A stretch of DNA of 64,000 bases from Glandiceps talaboti. Lineage: Eukaryota; Hemichordata; Enteropneusta; Spengelidae. This document shows, one piece after another, positions 11,760 to 23,791 of the stretch; the stretch's first letter is position 1, and each line of letters starts with the position of its first letter. Under the pieces are notes generated by a model, which made no database searches, was not told the origin of the DNA, and saw only the letters and a program-made list of their open reading frames with translations. Location: the NCBI RefSeq assembly GCF_964340395.1, contig NC_135550.1, forward strand, positions 6,690,601-6,754,600. Direction: 5' to 3'. A program made the position numbers and the translations under genes.

Positions 11760-14700
11760 ATGTCGAGCGATGTGGGGTTATCGAAAAGAAGGAAATGTGT
11801 TTCAAGTCCAACTTCAAGTTTCGAAAGTAGCCATACAAGTGAGGCACTTTTCAAATTACGTCCGACTTCGTCGCCCACCTGCCCTTTCGATGCATCAAAA
11901 ACAGCTAGTAGTACTGATTCGGGATCGCGTGTTCGTGGTCCTTCGACTAGTACGTGGGATGCAGCGCACTATAAGCTATTGAAATTCGATTTACACAGGG
12001 GAAGAAGTGATGTCGTAGGAGAATTGTGTAGTTTCAGACACCTCACTCACAGGCATTTGTTTCCCGAGTTATGGCTCAGAATATTTCTATCAGAATACAT
12101 TAAAATGACGATAATATCGTTAATATTGACGTATTAAACCAAGACTATATGAAAGGGGTAAAATTACACATGTTTCTGTGATCGCGCAGTTTCACTAAAT
12201 GCGAAGGAAGACACCGCATTTAGTGAAACTGCGCGATCACAGAAACATGTGTAATTTTACCCCTTTCATATAGTCTTGGTTTAATACGTCAATATTAACG
12301 ATATTATCGTCATTTTAATGTATTCTGATAGAAATATTCTGAGCCATAACTCGGGAAACAAATGCCTGTGACCTCACTACTCTCCAGGATCGCATCCTGC
12401 AACGTGTACTGGGGATACTATTTCACCCCACACCAACGGTACAGACACACTTACATTTAGACCCGCCAAGAATTATACAAGATGGCGTCTTAGAGAAGTC
12501 AACAATGCGAGATTGGATAGGTATGTGCCAAGGCCAAGGTCCACTATATAAAGAGGATTATGGGTAATGTATGCATATGCGGGAAATTCAAACTGCTGTA
12601 AGGAGCACTAACTTTGCCCTCATGTCTTCATCCAATTTTGCACTGAAAGAGTTTCACATGGCTCTCATATTTCATATATACTGTTTGTAAATATATAATG
12701 ATGCAACATGAGTAGAAATAACTGACGTTAACTAAGTTTGGTAGCCAATATAGCAGGTTTACCGTCAAACTGACCCAAAATTTGTTTCAAATTTGTCTAG
12801 TAAAAACCGTTGGCCAGTTGTCAATTAGGCTTACAAGTTACACAAAGCATGATAAGACACTGTGAATGTAGTCTATCAGCTAGCCCTCGAATGTTCTTCC
12901 GATAAAATACGACACACAGCCGAACAACGCTATCGAGGATGGAACATCCGAGGTCTAGCGAATGTCATCAGGATATAAATAACTGCCAATCAGAGAACCG
13001 TATTAGCGACAAGCACAAACAGAGGACAATAGCTAGATTTTCATGCATATTCATCTTAAGGAGGGGCTTGTAAAAATAACCACCAATGCGTTAACTAAAA
13101 TGTGTGAATGACAACGTCTACACACTCATCAAACACAATTACCATAAACTGATAAGACATTGTAATGACATAAATGTGTTTGTCAACACCTGCATGCAGA
13201 GATTGAATATATTAAAGTATATATATGCATATATGGCTCAACCCACCGCTTATCGTAATCTCAATGGAATGTCCGGTCTGAAAATGACATTCGTTAGACT
13301 GTTCGGGCAAGCCCTCACATACGAACTTCGTTCGCTTATAGTTATAGCATCGAAAGAAAGCCGAACGTCTAGCAGCAAGACTACTGTGAATGGTGCAAAT
13401 AAACAACGTGCGAAATGCCAAATACCGAATGCAAACAATACAAGCGAACAAAAGAGTCTGTGTGCACTCTGTTAGCCCATATATTACTGTATTGCATCAT
13501 TTTACTACAGGGATACATGTATCAAAATGAAAACAATGGCCTTTAAATTCTACATACTATACAAATATGTATGCCTGAAAGGAATACAATCGAACTGTGC
13601 ATTGTTTTGCCGCCAACAAAAATACCATCATAATGCTGATGATATATTATAAAGCTTTTTGTTGAGGAACAGTATGATTCAACTTGAAATTTGGAGTCGC
13701 CAGTTGGGCTAAAGTAGCGTAAGTCCGAGTCACCATTCAATGAATCAATTCACCATTTGACCATTTGGCAATCGGCAGCACGAACACTGAATATTGGTAT
13801 TTATTATTAGAATAAGTGGCCTGAAAGTTTCAGAAAATGCTATACAATGTAATATGTTAGTACAACTTGATTGTTAAGCATACATGTACTTACTGCGTGT
13901 GGTACAAGTCGTTCCCACGATACCGTTGCAAAATCATTAATATATGTGCATGCACTGTTTTGTTATGAATTTACAAGTTCGCAAATAGTATCATTTCAGG
14001 ATGGATACTTTCCTCAAAACTTCCTTGTTTTGAAAATTTCACAGCAATATCCCCAACTTCAATGAATTATCCCATTATTTTTTCTAGAAAATGATGAAGT
14101 CCTAAAATATGTGGATAACCTGTTCGAACAATGTAAGGAAGACTTCAACTTCATGGCACCAACCGCGGAATGTTATGCTGCATTGAAAGTATGCTATCAT
14201 TTCTTCTAAAACACTATTGGCTTTGAAAGGGTCTATCTTTAGTTTAAATTTGATTTTATTTCAGTTGAAGAATGTATATATACAAGATATATTAATCCGC
14301 CTGTTTTGTGTTTGTTTCTATAACACAGCGCTACATATTCAAAGACTTTAAATTCAAGGGAAAAACATCATTAACAAAAGGTGTTCTTAAAAAGACAAAG
14401 ATGCTTGTGTGTGACATCTTCAAATGTTGTGCAGAACGTAACAGCAGAGAGAATGTTCTTGATCACCTCCTACAGGACATGTTGTCACTTGTCATTGACC
14501 TTGAAGAATGTGACGAAGACTACAAAATATGGTATGTACACTTGATTTTAGATGTGATTATTAACTATTATTATTAATTATTTATTTATAGTAGTAAGGG
14601 GGAGGTAGGGGACTCTGAACACCATCAATATTAATATGAGTATGACGTTGGCTTAAACATGCAACTGGTGGCGCCTGGGACCCTATTTTGCATATGACTG

Positions 14701-17700
14701 ACTATGTTTGGAGGTTGAGAACTTGTGATGACTCGCTGGCAAGTAATCACCAAAATATAAACATTCTCTATATCTGGGTTTTTCACATGCAAATGCCACA
14801 TATTTGAATAATCCTGAATGACACGCAATCTAAGCAGCTGTTTGCAGGGGAATTTGTCTCATTTGGAAAGGTTTTTTCATTCTATGAAACAAACAGACTG
14901 ATTTTCAACTAATGTGGTATCAAGTTACCATCCTACGACAATTTGTACATGATACATGACCTGTGTGTTTCTCGGAGCACAGAAAAAATGCTGAAAACAG
15001 CAGTTTGAATTTCCCGCATTTGCATAGATTAGCCATAATCCTCTTTATATACGGCAGTGCTGGCTTTAACCACATGACCTACACTGTGGGTCGTTCTATC
15101 AAACTTAAAAATATGTGGAAGTTTTTCTCTGGTTTTTTCAAACTTAGTTCATTTATTTGGTTTATATATCAACTGTCTAATAGCTAGTTGTGGTATATGA
15201 TATTGGTACCATTGACTAATACATGTATGTACATCAACTGTCTAATAGCTAGTTGTGTTATATGTTATTGGTACCATTGACTAATACATGTATGTACATC
15301 AACTGTCTAGTAGCTAGCTGTGTTATGCAGGGATCTGCCGACGCCAGTCGGCACCGTCTGGGACTCAGTCTTGGCGACCACCACTCAAAGGTTGCCGACC
15401 ACCACCTTCAAGTGTCATAATTAGTTACCATAGACCCCCACACACACTCACTTTAATAATTGTACTTCCATTTTCTGCCCACATGGGCTTATTGATTTAA
15501 AAGATAATAAAGTATTAAAATGTCTTTGAGAAAAGAACAATGTAGATGACCATAATTACAATAATGACAAATAATCGACTATTTATAAAGACGAAGTGTG
15601 AACTGACAACAGCTGACGCTATATATTGATATCTACATGTACAGTGAGTACGTGTGAATTACAGGGCAAACACGATGCTGCAGACTTTCGAATAGCATTC
15701 TTCAGCGTCGTCAAAAAAAGTATAACCACCTCATATACCTTTTTATAAAGTGTTGACGTTATGTCCGATCATTAGTTTTCTGTTCAATTTACATTGTACT
15801 CTGAAAACACTTTTAGTAAGTAGTAAAAAAACAAACTAGTTTGACATCGTACATAGCACGACAATAAAAACATCTAATTTCCAAAATGGCGGGTGGTGAC
15901 GTCACAAACTATCGCAAGGTCTCATGTATCAAGAGATTTCGTCTAAACACGATGCGTATGAGTTTTGAAACTGCAGTCGTCTGTGGATATTTAGTTTGAT
16001 TGAAACAACTTAGCTTTTCTGAGAAAACTAATCAAAAACAGTGATTGAAAAAAATCGATGTGCAATGATTGAGATTAGAGTTATAAATCTGTAGAGAAAG
16101 AAAAGTTGGTTTTAACTTTTTCGTTTGCAACTTTGATCATACACCATGTATTTTGAGTGTACCATTAATTTATTCATGAATATTAATGATGCAAATTAGC
16201 ACAAATATTGTTTAGCGACCGGGACTACTCTCGAGCGTGGCAGAACCCTGGTTATGTTATTGGTACCATTGACTAACTTCTATGTACATCAACTGTCTAA
16301 TAGCTAGCTGTGTTATGTTATACCATGACTATATATGTATGTACATCAGCTGTCTAATAGCTAGCTGTGTTATATGTTATTGGTACTATTGACTATAATT
16401 ATATACATGTACATCACATGTCGAGTAGCTAACTAGTTGTGTTACATATTGTTGGTTCCATTTCATTGTCCTTTATTTGTATGTTTTAGACAAACCCATG
16501 GAATGTAAACATGGGCCCTCTACAATTTAACAGCAAAATGTGTACATAACAAGTGAAGGGCAAAACTTCATCTTTTAATTTTGCAATGTACATGTACATG
16601 TACATATAGAATCATTTATATCGTCATTTTTTGCATAACTTTTTGCAAACAGTTACTGTCACTATAATGTATGTTATTCACTAGGAAAAATTTACTCTAA
16701 TTACTTTCCAGTGTACGTGAAGAAACCAAGAGACAGTTTGAAGTCTTTGGATCACAAGTGTCATCAACCACTAATGTCCTATTGGCATTTAAGCCCATCC
16801 TACATCGTTATCCAGTCATATTAAGTGAGGTATGTATTAATAATACAAGTACGTTATTAAATTCAGTTTATAGTGATATTACTAGACAATTTTGTAGCAC
16901 AACTGAAATGAAGGTTCAGTAGTGCAATGGGCATCATGAAGTGTCTGTGTGGATGTGTGTTTGGATGTGTGTGTGAACAACTTAAAGTCAAAAACTGCTG
17001 GACCGATTTGGTGATCATGTTACTTCTGGTGTCAAGTTGGGAAATTGTTCAAAAGAAAATGATTGCTGTGGGTTTTGGGTCAAAAAATGTGATCTTTGGT
17101 CAAAAATCTCAAACTCTAAAACTACTGGGTAGATTGGTATGAAATTTGGTAGGAACATTCTTAGTGGTGAGTAAATTAAGGTTTGTTCATTACATGATTC
17201 CCTCAGTAATATGCAAATTAGGGATGAAATTGTGTGTTTTTGGTCAAAAACCTGTAATTCCAAAACTTCTCAGCAGATTAGACAAAAATTTAAAAGGAAT
17301 GCATCTGTGGGTGTATAGATGAAGAATTGATAACCCCCTACTGACCCCTTGATACAAATTATCACTTTCTCTCCATTACTAATTTGCATATGAATACCTT
17401 AGAATCCCACAACTTTCTTACTTTCACAGCTGATCTGACAGGTATCACACATCAAGGAGAAAAAACAAGGCAAATGGTTCCATGAGTGATATGCAAATTA
17501 CATGTAGGTGTAAAAATGTTCATTTTTGGTCAAAAACTTATCTCAAAAAGTTAATGAGTCTGAAAATTGGTGAGATGTTTCTGAAAGTGTTATTCTGCAG
17601 ATTTTCTTCAAAACATTTGGACAAAATTGGCCCTAGCAACCATGACCATGCCCTTAGCAGCAAAAAAAATGGCAGGATATTTTGGTCAAATAACATCTGG

Positions 17701-19823
17701 TAGGCAAGTGGGTAAACATTTAAAAAATGTATGCAAATACCCTAGCAACCATGCTGATGCCCATAGCAACAGCCAAACGGCCGTATATTTCACAAAGATA
17801 ACAGGGTTTAATAGACATTTGAATAAACATTCAAAAAATGTATGCAAATTTGCCAAGCAACAAGACCACGCCCATAGCAACAGCCAAATAATCACGTATA
17901 TTGCAAAGATAACAACTGTAATAGAAAGACAAATGAGTAAACATTCGAAAAATGTATGCAAATGCACCTAGCAACAAGACCACGCCCATAGCAACAGCCA
18001 AATGATCACATGTATTGCAAAGATGATATCAGGAATTCATACACAATGAACAAAAACATACAAAAATGTATGCAAATATATCTAAGAACATGACCACACC
18101 CATAGCAACAGCCAAATGATAGTATATATCATAAAGATTGCAACATGGTTGGATAGGCTACTAGATAGTCATTCAGCAAATGAACACCTATTGTTAGCAT
18201 GGACTAACATATTGATAAACATTTTTAATAACTGTACAGTTGTGCTACAATGCCATTGGCAGTATTTTTTTTTTTTTTTACAATGAGTCATTTTCAAAAT
18301 ACATTTATGCACAGATTTAGTTATACATTTACTGCAGGAGGCTGCCATGATAATCTATCAATTTATTATAAAACATAAATTCCTACATAAACTCCACATA
18401 ATTTATGACCATAAACAGTTTCAACAGGGTAATAATGTCGAAATTTGGGTAGTTTGTGGATTCCCATCAGGATAATCATACCAAAGTATGCATGGAGTTC
18501 TTTACAGTTGGTGTTATACCACTGACACTGTGCATCGCATACCCACTGATCTTGTTTGAATTTCGTGTAGGTGTTTGTTTTCCGTACTAACAAATCCACA
18601 AAGTCGTCAGTGAAAAAAAGTTCAAAGAAATCAACTGAAACCTCTGACCGTTTATTGTTATCTGAGCTAAAACGTTACATTACAAAACAACTTACAGGCT
18701 CGCATTGTTCCCAGTACTTGATGACGGTTTTCAAGTATAAAAAAAGGATTTTGCCAATCAAACTTGTGATGTTTACATTTTTAAAACAATTTTAAAATTA
18801 ACAGTAGTTTAGGCATCAGAAATGTATTACGATATCTTTGAGATTTCATTCACATCAGATGTCAATGCATATTCACAGTACATTATCTTATTATAATAAA
18901 TTTGGTGAACGTAATATGAATTTTGGAAACCACACTCGAACGATCAGCTTATCACGGGTCCCTTCGGTAACATCCAAACAGTGGTCTTTTCTGCAACAAT
19001 AACAGGGATTTTAGACACAAGTGAACCAACAATTTAAAAACCTATGCAAATGAACCTAGCACTCGTGAACAGAGGTTTCTTTTGTGTGTTTCTTTGTGTG
19101 TTAATGACTTTAAAAGTCGAAAACAACCAGACTGATGATTCTCCTTTCCTTGTTTATGTTATGTAGAACAAAGGTGGTATTCCCGAGAGAGAATCAACTC
19201 GTCCTCGCAAGAAAGTACATATGGAACATAAGAAAATCTCACAGGTCATTGGCCAGGCTGTCAGTGTTGCAGATGAATCTGTATTTGAAAAAGATGATTA
19301 TAAGATTGTGTACCATGTTTCTCTTATGAGTTTAGACAAGCTTATTATCACTCGTACACACGTTGCAAAGAACACCCTTAAGAAAATGAAGGAGGGCTGT
19401 CTGGTGAAAAAAAGTGATGTTCCATCTCCTTCAGATGTTGAGCCATCTCCTTCAGATGTTGAGCCACCTCGTTCCAAAGTTGCGCCATCTTCTTCAGATG
19501 TTGAGCCACCTCGTTCCAAAATTGCGCCATCTTCAGATGTTGAGCCATGTCATTCATATGTTGAGCCATGTCATTCATACACTAAACTGTCTACTTCACA
19601 TGTGGTTGAAGCGTCCTTTCAGCTTGATCGCCACCCTATCGTCCTTTTCTTTTATTCATACATACCAGTTTTAATTCTGGTGAAACTTTGTAATTTTATT
19701 CACCAACCTACTGTAAAAGATGCACCAAAAACACAAAAAAGGAAATCAAAACCAATCTTCAAACTTCCAAGTAAGAGGAAGCAACATGAAACGACTCCCA
19801 CAAAGAAAAAGAAGAAAACCTAG
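11760..19823 (+). CDS. Unrecognised gene, 5 coding exons (about 502 codons), exon 1 split by a transposon
   Basis: Exons: 11,760-12,047 plus 12,379-12,520 (one exon interrupted by a hairpin element), 14,088-14,188, 14,329-14,531, 16,712-16,829 and 19,167-19,823. With the element and one target-site copy ignored, all phases agree and give 1509 bp with one stop. I do not recognise the family. The N-terminus is Ser/Thr-rich and basic (MSSDVGLSKRRK), the middle is a predicted helical, Cys-containing region, and the tail carries in-frame PSPSDVE-type repeats (19,427-19,560) and ends in a Lys-rich stretch (nuclear-localisation-like). As the DNA stands, translation from the ATG ends within the element after about 125 codons. 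So this haplotype is either non-functional or the element is removed from the mRNA. An alternative 3' end using a good donor at about 19,769 (CCAAGTAAGAG) and the exon at 20.5 kb is possible. Confidence 0.75.
12048..12370. mobile_element. Perfect hairpin (foldback) DNA element inserted in exon 1, 8-bp TSD
   Basis: The element begins CACAGGCATTTGTTTCCC and ends with its exact reverse complement. The two arms, about 156 bp each, appear identical base for base around an 11-nt loop. The flanks are ACCTCACT at 12,040-12,047 and ACCTCACT at 12,371-12,378, an 8-bp target duplication such as hAT or P-type transposases make. Identical arms and a perfect TSD indicate a recent insertion. It encodes no protein. 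Relatives occur at 11,217 and 34,569. Confidence 0.9.
12521..14087. other. Intron 1 of the unrecognised gene
   Basis: This is the interval between the donor GTATGT at 12,521 and the acceptor TTTCTAG before 14,088. A short frame at 13,104-13,475 has no recognisable domain, and I see no clear repeat structure. Nothing else can be supported. Confidence 0.6.
15165..15327. repeat. 65-bp tandem repeat, left part
   Basis: Units contain TCAACTGTCTAATAGCTAG, GTTATATGTTATTGGTACC and ACATGTATGTACA in order, about 65 bp long. They lie in intron 3 of the unrecognised gene. The array is interrupted at 15,328 by an insertion and resumes at 16,251. Confidence 0.9.
15328..16250. mobile_element. 923-bp insertion with CAGGG..CCCTG ends inside the tandem array
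   Basis: The ends are CAGGGATCTGCC and GGCAGAACCCTG, 12-bp inverted repeats with one mismatch. GTTATG is found on both sides (15,322-15,327 and 16,251-16,256), while neighbouring array units have it once, so it is a target duplication. The CAGGG end resembles hAT elements, but the visible duplication is 6 bp and not 8. No transposase frame is present, so it is non-autonomous. Confidence 0.8.
16251..16475. repeat. 65-bp tandem repeat, right part
   Basis: Three further, progressively more divergent units of the same repeat as 15,165-15,327, with internal deletions in the second of them. This is the continuation of the array split by the 923-bp insertion. Confidence 0.85.
16893..18262. mobile_element. 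1.35-kb minisatellite-bearing element, copy 1
   Basis: Begins TGTAGCACAACTG and ends CAGTTGTGCTACA (13-bp inverted ends). The left part is a GTGTGTGGATGTGTG run followed by about 600 bp of unique element sequence with recurring TTTTTGGTCAAAAA phrases. The right part is a tandem array of roughly 60-bp units. It is the same family as copies at 21,541 and around 24.3-25.8 kb. Tandem cores with short inverted ends recall the bivalve pearl-type elements, but that link is only by analogy. It lies in intron 4 of the unrecognised gene. Confidence 0.75.
17635..18130. repeat. Approximately 60-bp minisatellite (CCTAGCAACAAGACCACGCC)
   Basis: The core phrase CTAGCAACAAGACCACGCC, followed by CATAGCAACAGCCAAAT, an ATTGCAAAGATAACA phrase and CATTCAAAAAATGTATGCAAA, recurs about six times. 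The units are diverged from each other, so the array is not new. Confidence 0.85.
18366..18644 (-). pseudogene. piggyBac-type transposase fragment
   Basis: Reading on the minus strand from about 18,644, the frame contains FFELFFTDDFVDLLVRKTN, then ELHAYFGMIILMGIHKLP. These match the start of the DDE_Tnp_1_7 (piggyBac) catalytic domain, where an FFxLFF..L...ETN segment is followed by LxAFxGLxILMGxxKLP. Only about 95 residues remain. The frame degenerates after the KLP segment and the catalytic aspartates are missing. It lies in intron 4 of the unrecognised gene, in antisense orientation, and is a dead fragment of a DNA transposon. Confidence 0.8.
19427..19560 (+). repeat. In-frame minisatellite in the last exon of the unrecognised gene
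   Basis: Units built on CCATCTCCTTCAGATGTTGAG and CCACCTCGTTCCAAA are multiples of three and encode alternating PSPSDVE and PPRSKVA-like heptads, then CHSYVEP. The reading frame is kept through all units, so length variation would change the protein without breaking it. Confidence 0.85.
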
Positions 19824-20483
19824 GTGATTCTAGTCTCTTTGCTAAGAGAGAGCTAGCAGAGCTATAGAGCTATATGGACTGTCTTATTTTTTCACTGGGA
19901 GAAACTGCACTGACTTCCATAGAGGACTGGCCGTGTGTGTTGTTGACTGGTGGTCTCAATTTGGTATGTTTTTCATCACTGGCAGAAGTTGCACTGACTT
20001 CCAATAAGGGCTGTGTGTTTCCTGTGGTCTTCATTCATTTAGATCTAGGGATATGTGGCTGATGGTTGGTCATTTTTTTAGAAAAAATGTTACGAAGAAC
20101 GTTTCCTCTTATAACATGTAATAAGTAAATGTGATATAATATGGCATTTGTCTAGAATGTTTAAAAACTAAAAACTTCAATATTCGTCCAATGTATTAAA
20201 AGTAACGTCATCGTTGATGAGTAAAACCTTGTCTGATATACATCGGAAATTGTTGCTGTAAAACCGTCTCCTCAGTGAAGAAGTCATTTAGGTTTTTTAG
20301 TGTAATACTCACAGGGGACCCAGGAACTGTGTGACAAACAACAAAACAAAACAAACAAATAAATAAATAAATAAATAGATAAACTATCAATTATATTATA
20401 TCATGCTACTATGCGCCATTCTGATTGGATAATAACTGTGGTAAAATCCCGGCTGACAGTGGTAAAATGGGCCCCTAAACTAG

Positions 20484-20681
20484 CATATGAATAGTACTCA
20501 CCAAAATGAAGCTAGTGTTCGTTCTTATACCAATAAGTTAACACTTCCTCAGAGTAAAGGTATGTCAGGTATCCTGTCCAATAGTTTGGGTTACAGTAGT
20601 CCAAATAATTCCACTGATGACCTTGCGATCGAAAGTAACGATCGATCAGTGGCTTCAACATCACTGGCCATGGCTAGTTAA
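20484..20681 (+). CDS. Possible C-terminal coding exon (uncertain)
   Basis: An open frame ending at a TAG codon reads as a polar, Ser/Asn-rich sequence (STHQNEASVRSYTNKL ... SVASTSLAMAS) and follows an AG dinucleotide. It lies downstream of the unrecognised gene and upstream of an AATAAA signal at 21,054. It could be an alternative last exon of that gene (donor near 19,769, acceptor within 20,484-20,512) or simply 3' UTR. The polypyrimidine tract is poor. Confidence 0.3.
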   Translation, partial: HMNSTHQNEASVRSYTNKLTLPQSKGMSGILSNSLGYSSPNNSTDDLAIESNDRSVASTSLAMAS

Positions 20682-21053
20682 GGTACAAGTTCTCCCATGC
20701 AACGAGCCGTCAGCGTCCTGCTCTCGTTGAATCAAGCAACATCAATTTAACTTTTAACCATCAGTCAAGTGCGTCAGGATTATTTCAAAACTGTACATTT
20801 TCATGTTCAGTCAATGTTCAATTTGTTAACCATTAAATTAAAGTAGACTGTGTAACGTCGCGTCTCTGATTTACTCTCTCGAGCTTTCTCCGATTCCACT
20901 GATTCAACGCCGAGACATCTATTTTTAGCAGTGTACAAGATTGTATTGTTCTTATGTAAATATCCAAACAAAATTGTTACTTTCTTTGACCCCTTGCCCC
21001 GTTTTCTTCGTTGCTAGTTTCCAACGCGTTTTCGTTATGCATTATATGATGTA

Positions 21054-21059
21054 AATAAA
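21054..21059 (+). terminator. Polyadenylation signal AATAAA
   Basis: AATAAA is followed by a short ATGCA repeat and a GT-rich stretch (GTAAGTGTATGGTTTGTG), a plausible cleavage context. It is the best candidate 3' end for the unrecognised gene on this strand. Confidence 0.45.
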
Positions 21060-21292
21060 GTAATTTATCAATGCAATGCAATGCAATGTAAGTGTATGGT
21101 TTGTGTTCATGCAGTGTGTGTGTTTGGGCGACATGAACGTATCCACTCATCAAAATATGCTCGTTCCCGACGATCTATTACCGACGATCTTTTTCTCATG
21201 TTTCTGTACGTGCGAATTCGCCTTTTCAGGCATATAAATAACCACAGAATCACATTTAGAAGAAATAAACACATATTTTGATATAATATAAT

Positions 21293-21413
21293 AGCAATAA
21301 CCCCCTCCGAAGGCGGGTATACACTCGAATTTGGTACAATTCGCTCCATATAGCACTCGCCATTCGGCTCGTGCTATATGTCGCGAATTGTACCAAAATC
21401 TCGTGTTATTGCT
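21293..21413. repeat. Hairpin element ending AGCAATAA / TTATTGCT
   Basis: The left arm contains AGCAATAACC, TATACACTCGAATTTGGTACA and ATATAGCAC. The right arm contains their complements (GTGCTATAT, TGTACCAAAATCTCGTG, TTATTGCT). Arms are about 55 bp with mismatches. The plan resembles the hairpin at 45,424, which also starts AGCAATAA. Confidence 0.7.
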
Positions 21414-21540
21414 TAAATAAATAACAAATGAAGAAGCAAACGAACGAATGACAAGTATAGGGACAAATAAAATAATTAAATAAACCAGCAAATAAACAGA
21501 TACTCGTGGGGGTATACTAGATATGATTTTGTACCCATTT

Positions 21541-22812
21541 TTAGCACAACTGAACTTGTTCAGTAGTGCTATAGGGATCGCCCGGCGTCTGTCTGTCTGT
21601 CTGTGTGTGTGTGTGTGGATGTGTGTGGATGTGTGTGTGTAAACAACTTAAAGTCAAAAACTGCTAAACCGATTGCCATGATATTTGGTGGGTCCATTAC
21701 CTTGGGTGTCTAGTTGGGAAAGTGTTCAAATCAAAATGATCGCATCACAGGTGTGTGATTTGGGTCAAAAAATGTGATTTTTGGTCAAAAAACTCAAACT
21801 ACTGGGCAGATTGATGCGAAATTTGGTGGGAACATTCTTAAGGGGGTGTAAAGTAAGATTTGTTCATGACATGATGATTCCATCAGTGATATGCAAATTA
21901 GGGCTAACAATGTGTCTTTTTGGTTAAAAATCTATAATTCCAAAAGTACTGAGCAGATGGGGCTGAAATTTAATGAGAATGTATCTAGGGATGTATGGAT
22001 GAAGAAATATTAAGCATACAGTGAGTCCATGAGTGATATGCAAATTAGGTGTAAAAATGTTCATTTTTGGTCAAAAACTTATATCTCAAAAAGTATTTGG
22101 TCACTGAGTCTGAAACTTGGTGAGATGTTTCTGAAAGTGTTATTCTGCAGATTTTCTTCAAAACATTTTGACAAAATTGGCCCTAGCAACCATGACCACG
22201 CCCATAGCAACAGCCAAATGGTCGTGTATTTCACAAAGATAACAGGGATTAATAGACAATTGAATAAACATTCAAAAAATGTATGTAAATTTGCCTAGCA
22301 ACAAGACCACGCCCATAGCAACATCCAAATAATCACGTATATTGCAAAGATAACAGTAATAGAAAGACAAATGAGTAAACATTCAAAAAATGTATGCAAA
22401 TGCACCTAGCAACAAGACCACGCCCATAGCAACAGCCAAATGATCACATGTATTGCAAAGATAACGGGGATTAATAGACAATTGAATAAACATTCAAAAG
22501 ATATATGTAAATATGCCTAGCAACAAGACCACGCCCATAGCAACAGCCAAATAATCACTTATATTGAAAAGATAATACCAGGAATTCATACACAAGTGAA
22601 CAAAAACATACAAAAATGTAAGCAAATATATCTAACAACATGACCACGCCCATAGCAACAGCCAAATGATAACATATATCGTAAAGATAGCAACATGGTT
22701 GGATAGGCAACTGGGTAGCCATTCAACAACACTTATTGTTAGCATGGACTTCCATATGGATAAACATTTTTAGAAAACTGTACAGTTGTTCTACAATGCC
22801 ATTGGCGGTATT
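21541..22812. mobile_element. 1.3-kb minisatellite-bearing element, copy 2
   Basis: Starts TAGCACAACTGAA, runs through a GT-rich stretch, the TTTTTGGTCAAAAA phrases and the CTAGCAACAAGACCACGCC array (about 22,180-22,680), and ends CAGTTGTTCTACAATGCCATTGGCGG. The alignment with copy 1 is collinear and clear by eye; similarity continues about 20 bp past the CTACA, so the true right boundary may be there. Confidence 0.75.
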
Positions 22813-23791
22813 TTTATAGTGATGGGTACACAGAACATTTGTCATTTATTTGATATTTTTTTTAAAATTATTTATTTGTTTTGTTTTGTTTTGTTTTGTT
22901 TGTCACACTGTTCCAGGGTCCCCTGTGCCAGGCATTGTTTCCGTAATATTGATCTTGGCATTGTTGTCGTCTCCGTCTCATGATAAGATTATGTAATATA
23001 TAGTCAACGAGTAGAAAATTGGGTAACAGAAATAAGCATTTATCATACTAACATTGGGAAAGATTTAAGTGAAATCCACTCTACAATTATTTCACACCAA
23101 ATTGTAAGTTTAATATGTGTTTTCAATGATTGATTATTCTATCTTTGAAAGCTGAAAACGATGATTAACATACGATCTTTGGTGATTAAGGAGAGTGCGG
23201 GAAACTGACACTTTGTTGCAGGAGGAAATGTCAACTGCATCGGACGTTTGTGTGCCTGGAGATGAATACCAGAATTCGATTGACGTTACAATTTATACAA
23301 ATGTGTTTACGTAAGATTATGATACTTGTTTCACATTTAATCTTTAGATATAACTGTGAAAAAATAAACTATTTCATTTAAAACACGATATAAAATATTT
23401 AAATGAAAATGAACGAAGTTCACGAACATGTCACTGGACAAACAAAACATTTATCATTCCAGCATCGGTTGTGTAATTTGATTGTGGTGTATGACTTCAT
23501 ATAGAGAGAAAAAATTAACGAAATATGTTCAACTGAACTGAATTTATCGTTTTCCCACTCTCATTAGAGAATATTGTCGTTGTCTATGTGAAATTTCAAC
23601 TCCGTAAGTAACATTAGATGTTAAAGAAATGATACTTTCACAGATTATTTACACAAACACATTCCCAATGAGCTGTTGTCCTGCCCCGCGGAAATTTTAT
23701 CTCTATGTATCTCCGACATCGTAATCATTCGACATCATAACTACTGATGTTATATCCGCACTGTAATTCGATGCGTTTTGAGGGTACATAT

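Noticed and set aside
13104-13475. 123-codon open frame
   Set aside because: It lies wholly in intron 1 of the unrecognised gene, overlaps open frames on the other strand and has no recognisable motif or splice-phase link.
18571-18795. Plus-strand frame FVFRTNKSTKSSVKK
   Set aside because: It is antisense to the piggyBac fragment and has no independent support.
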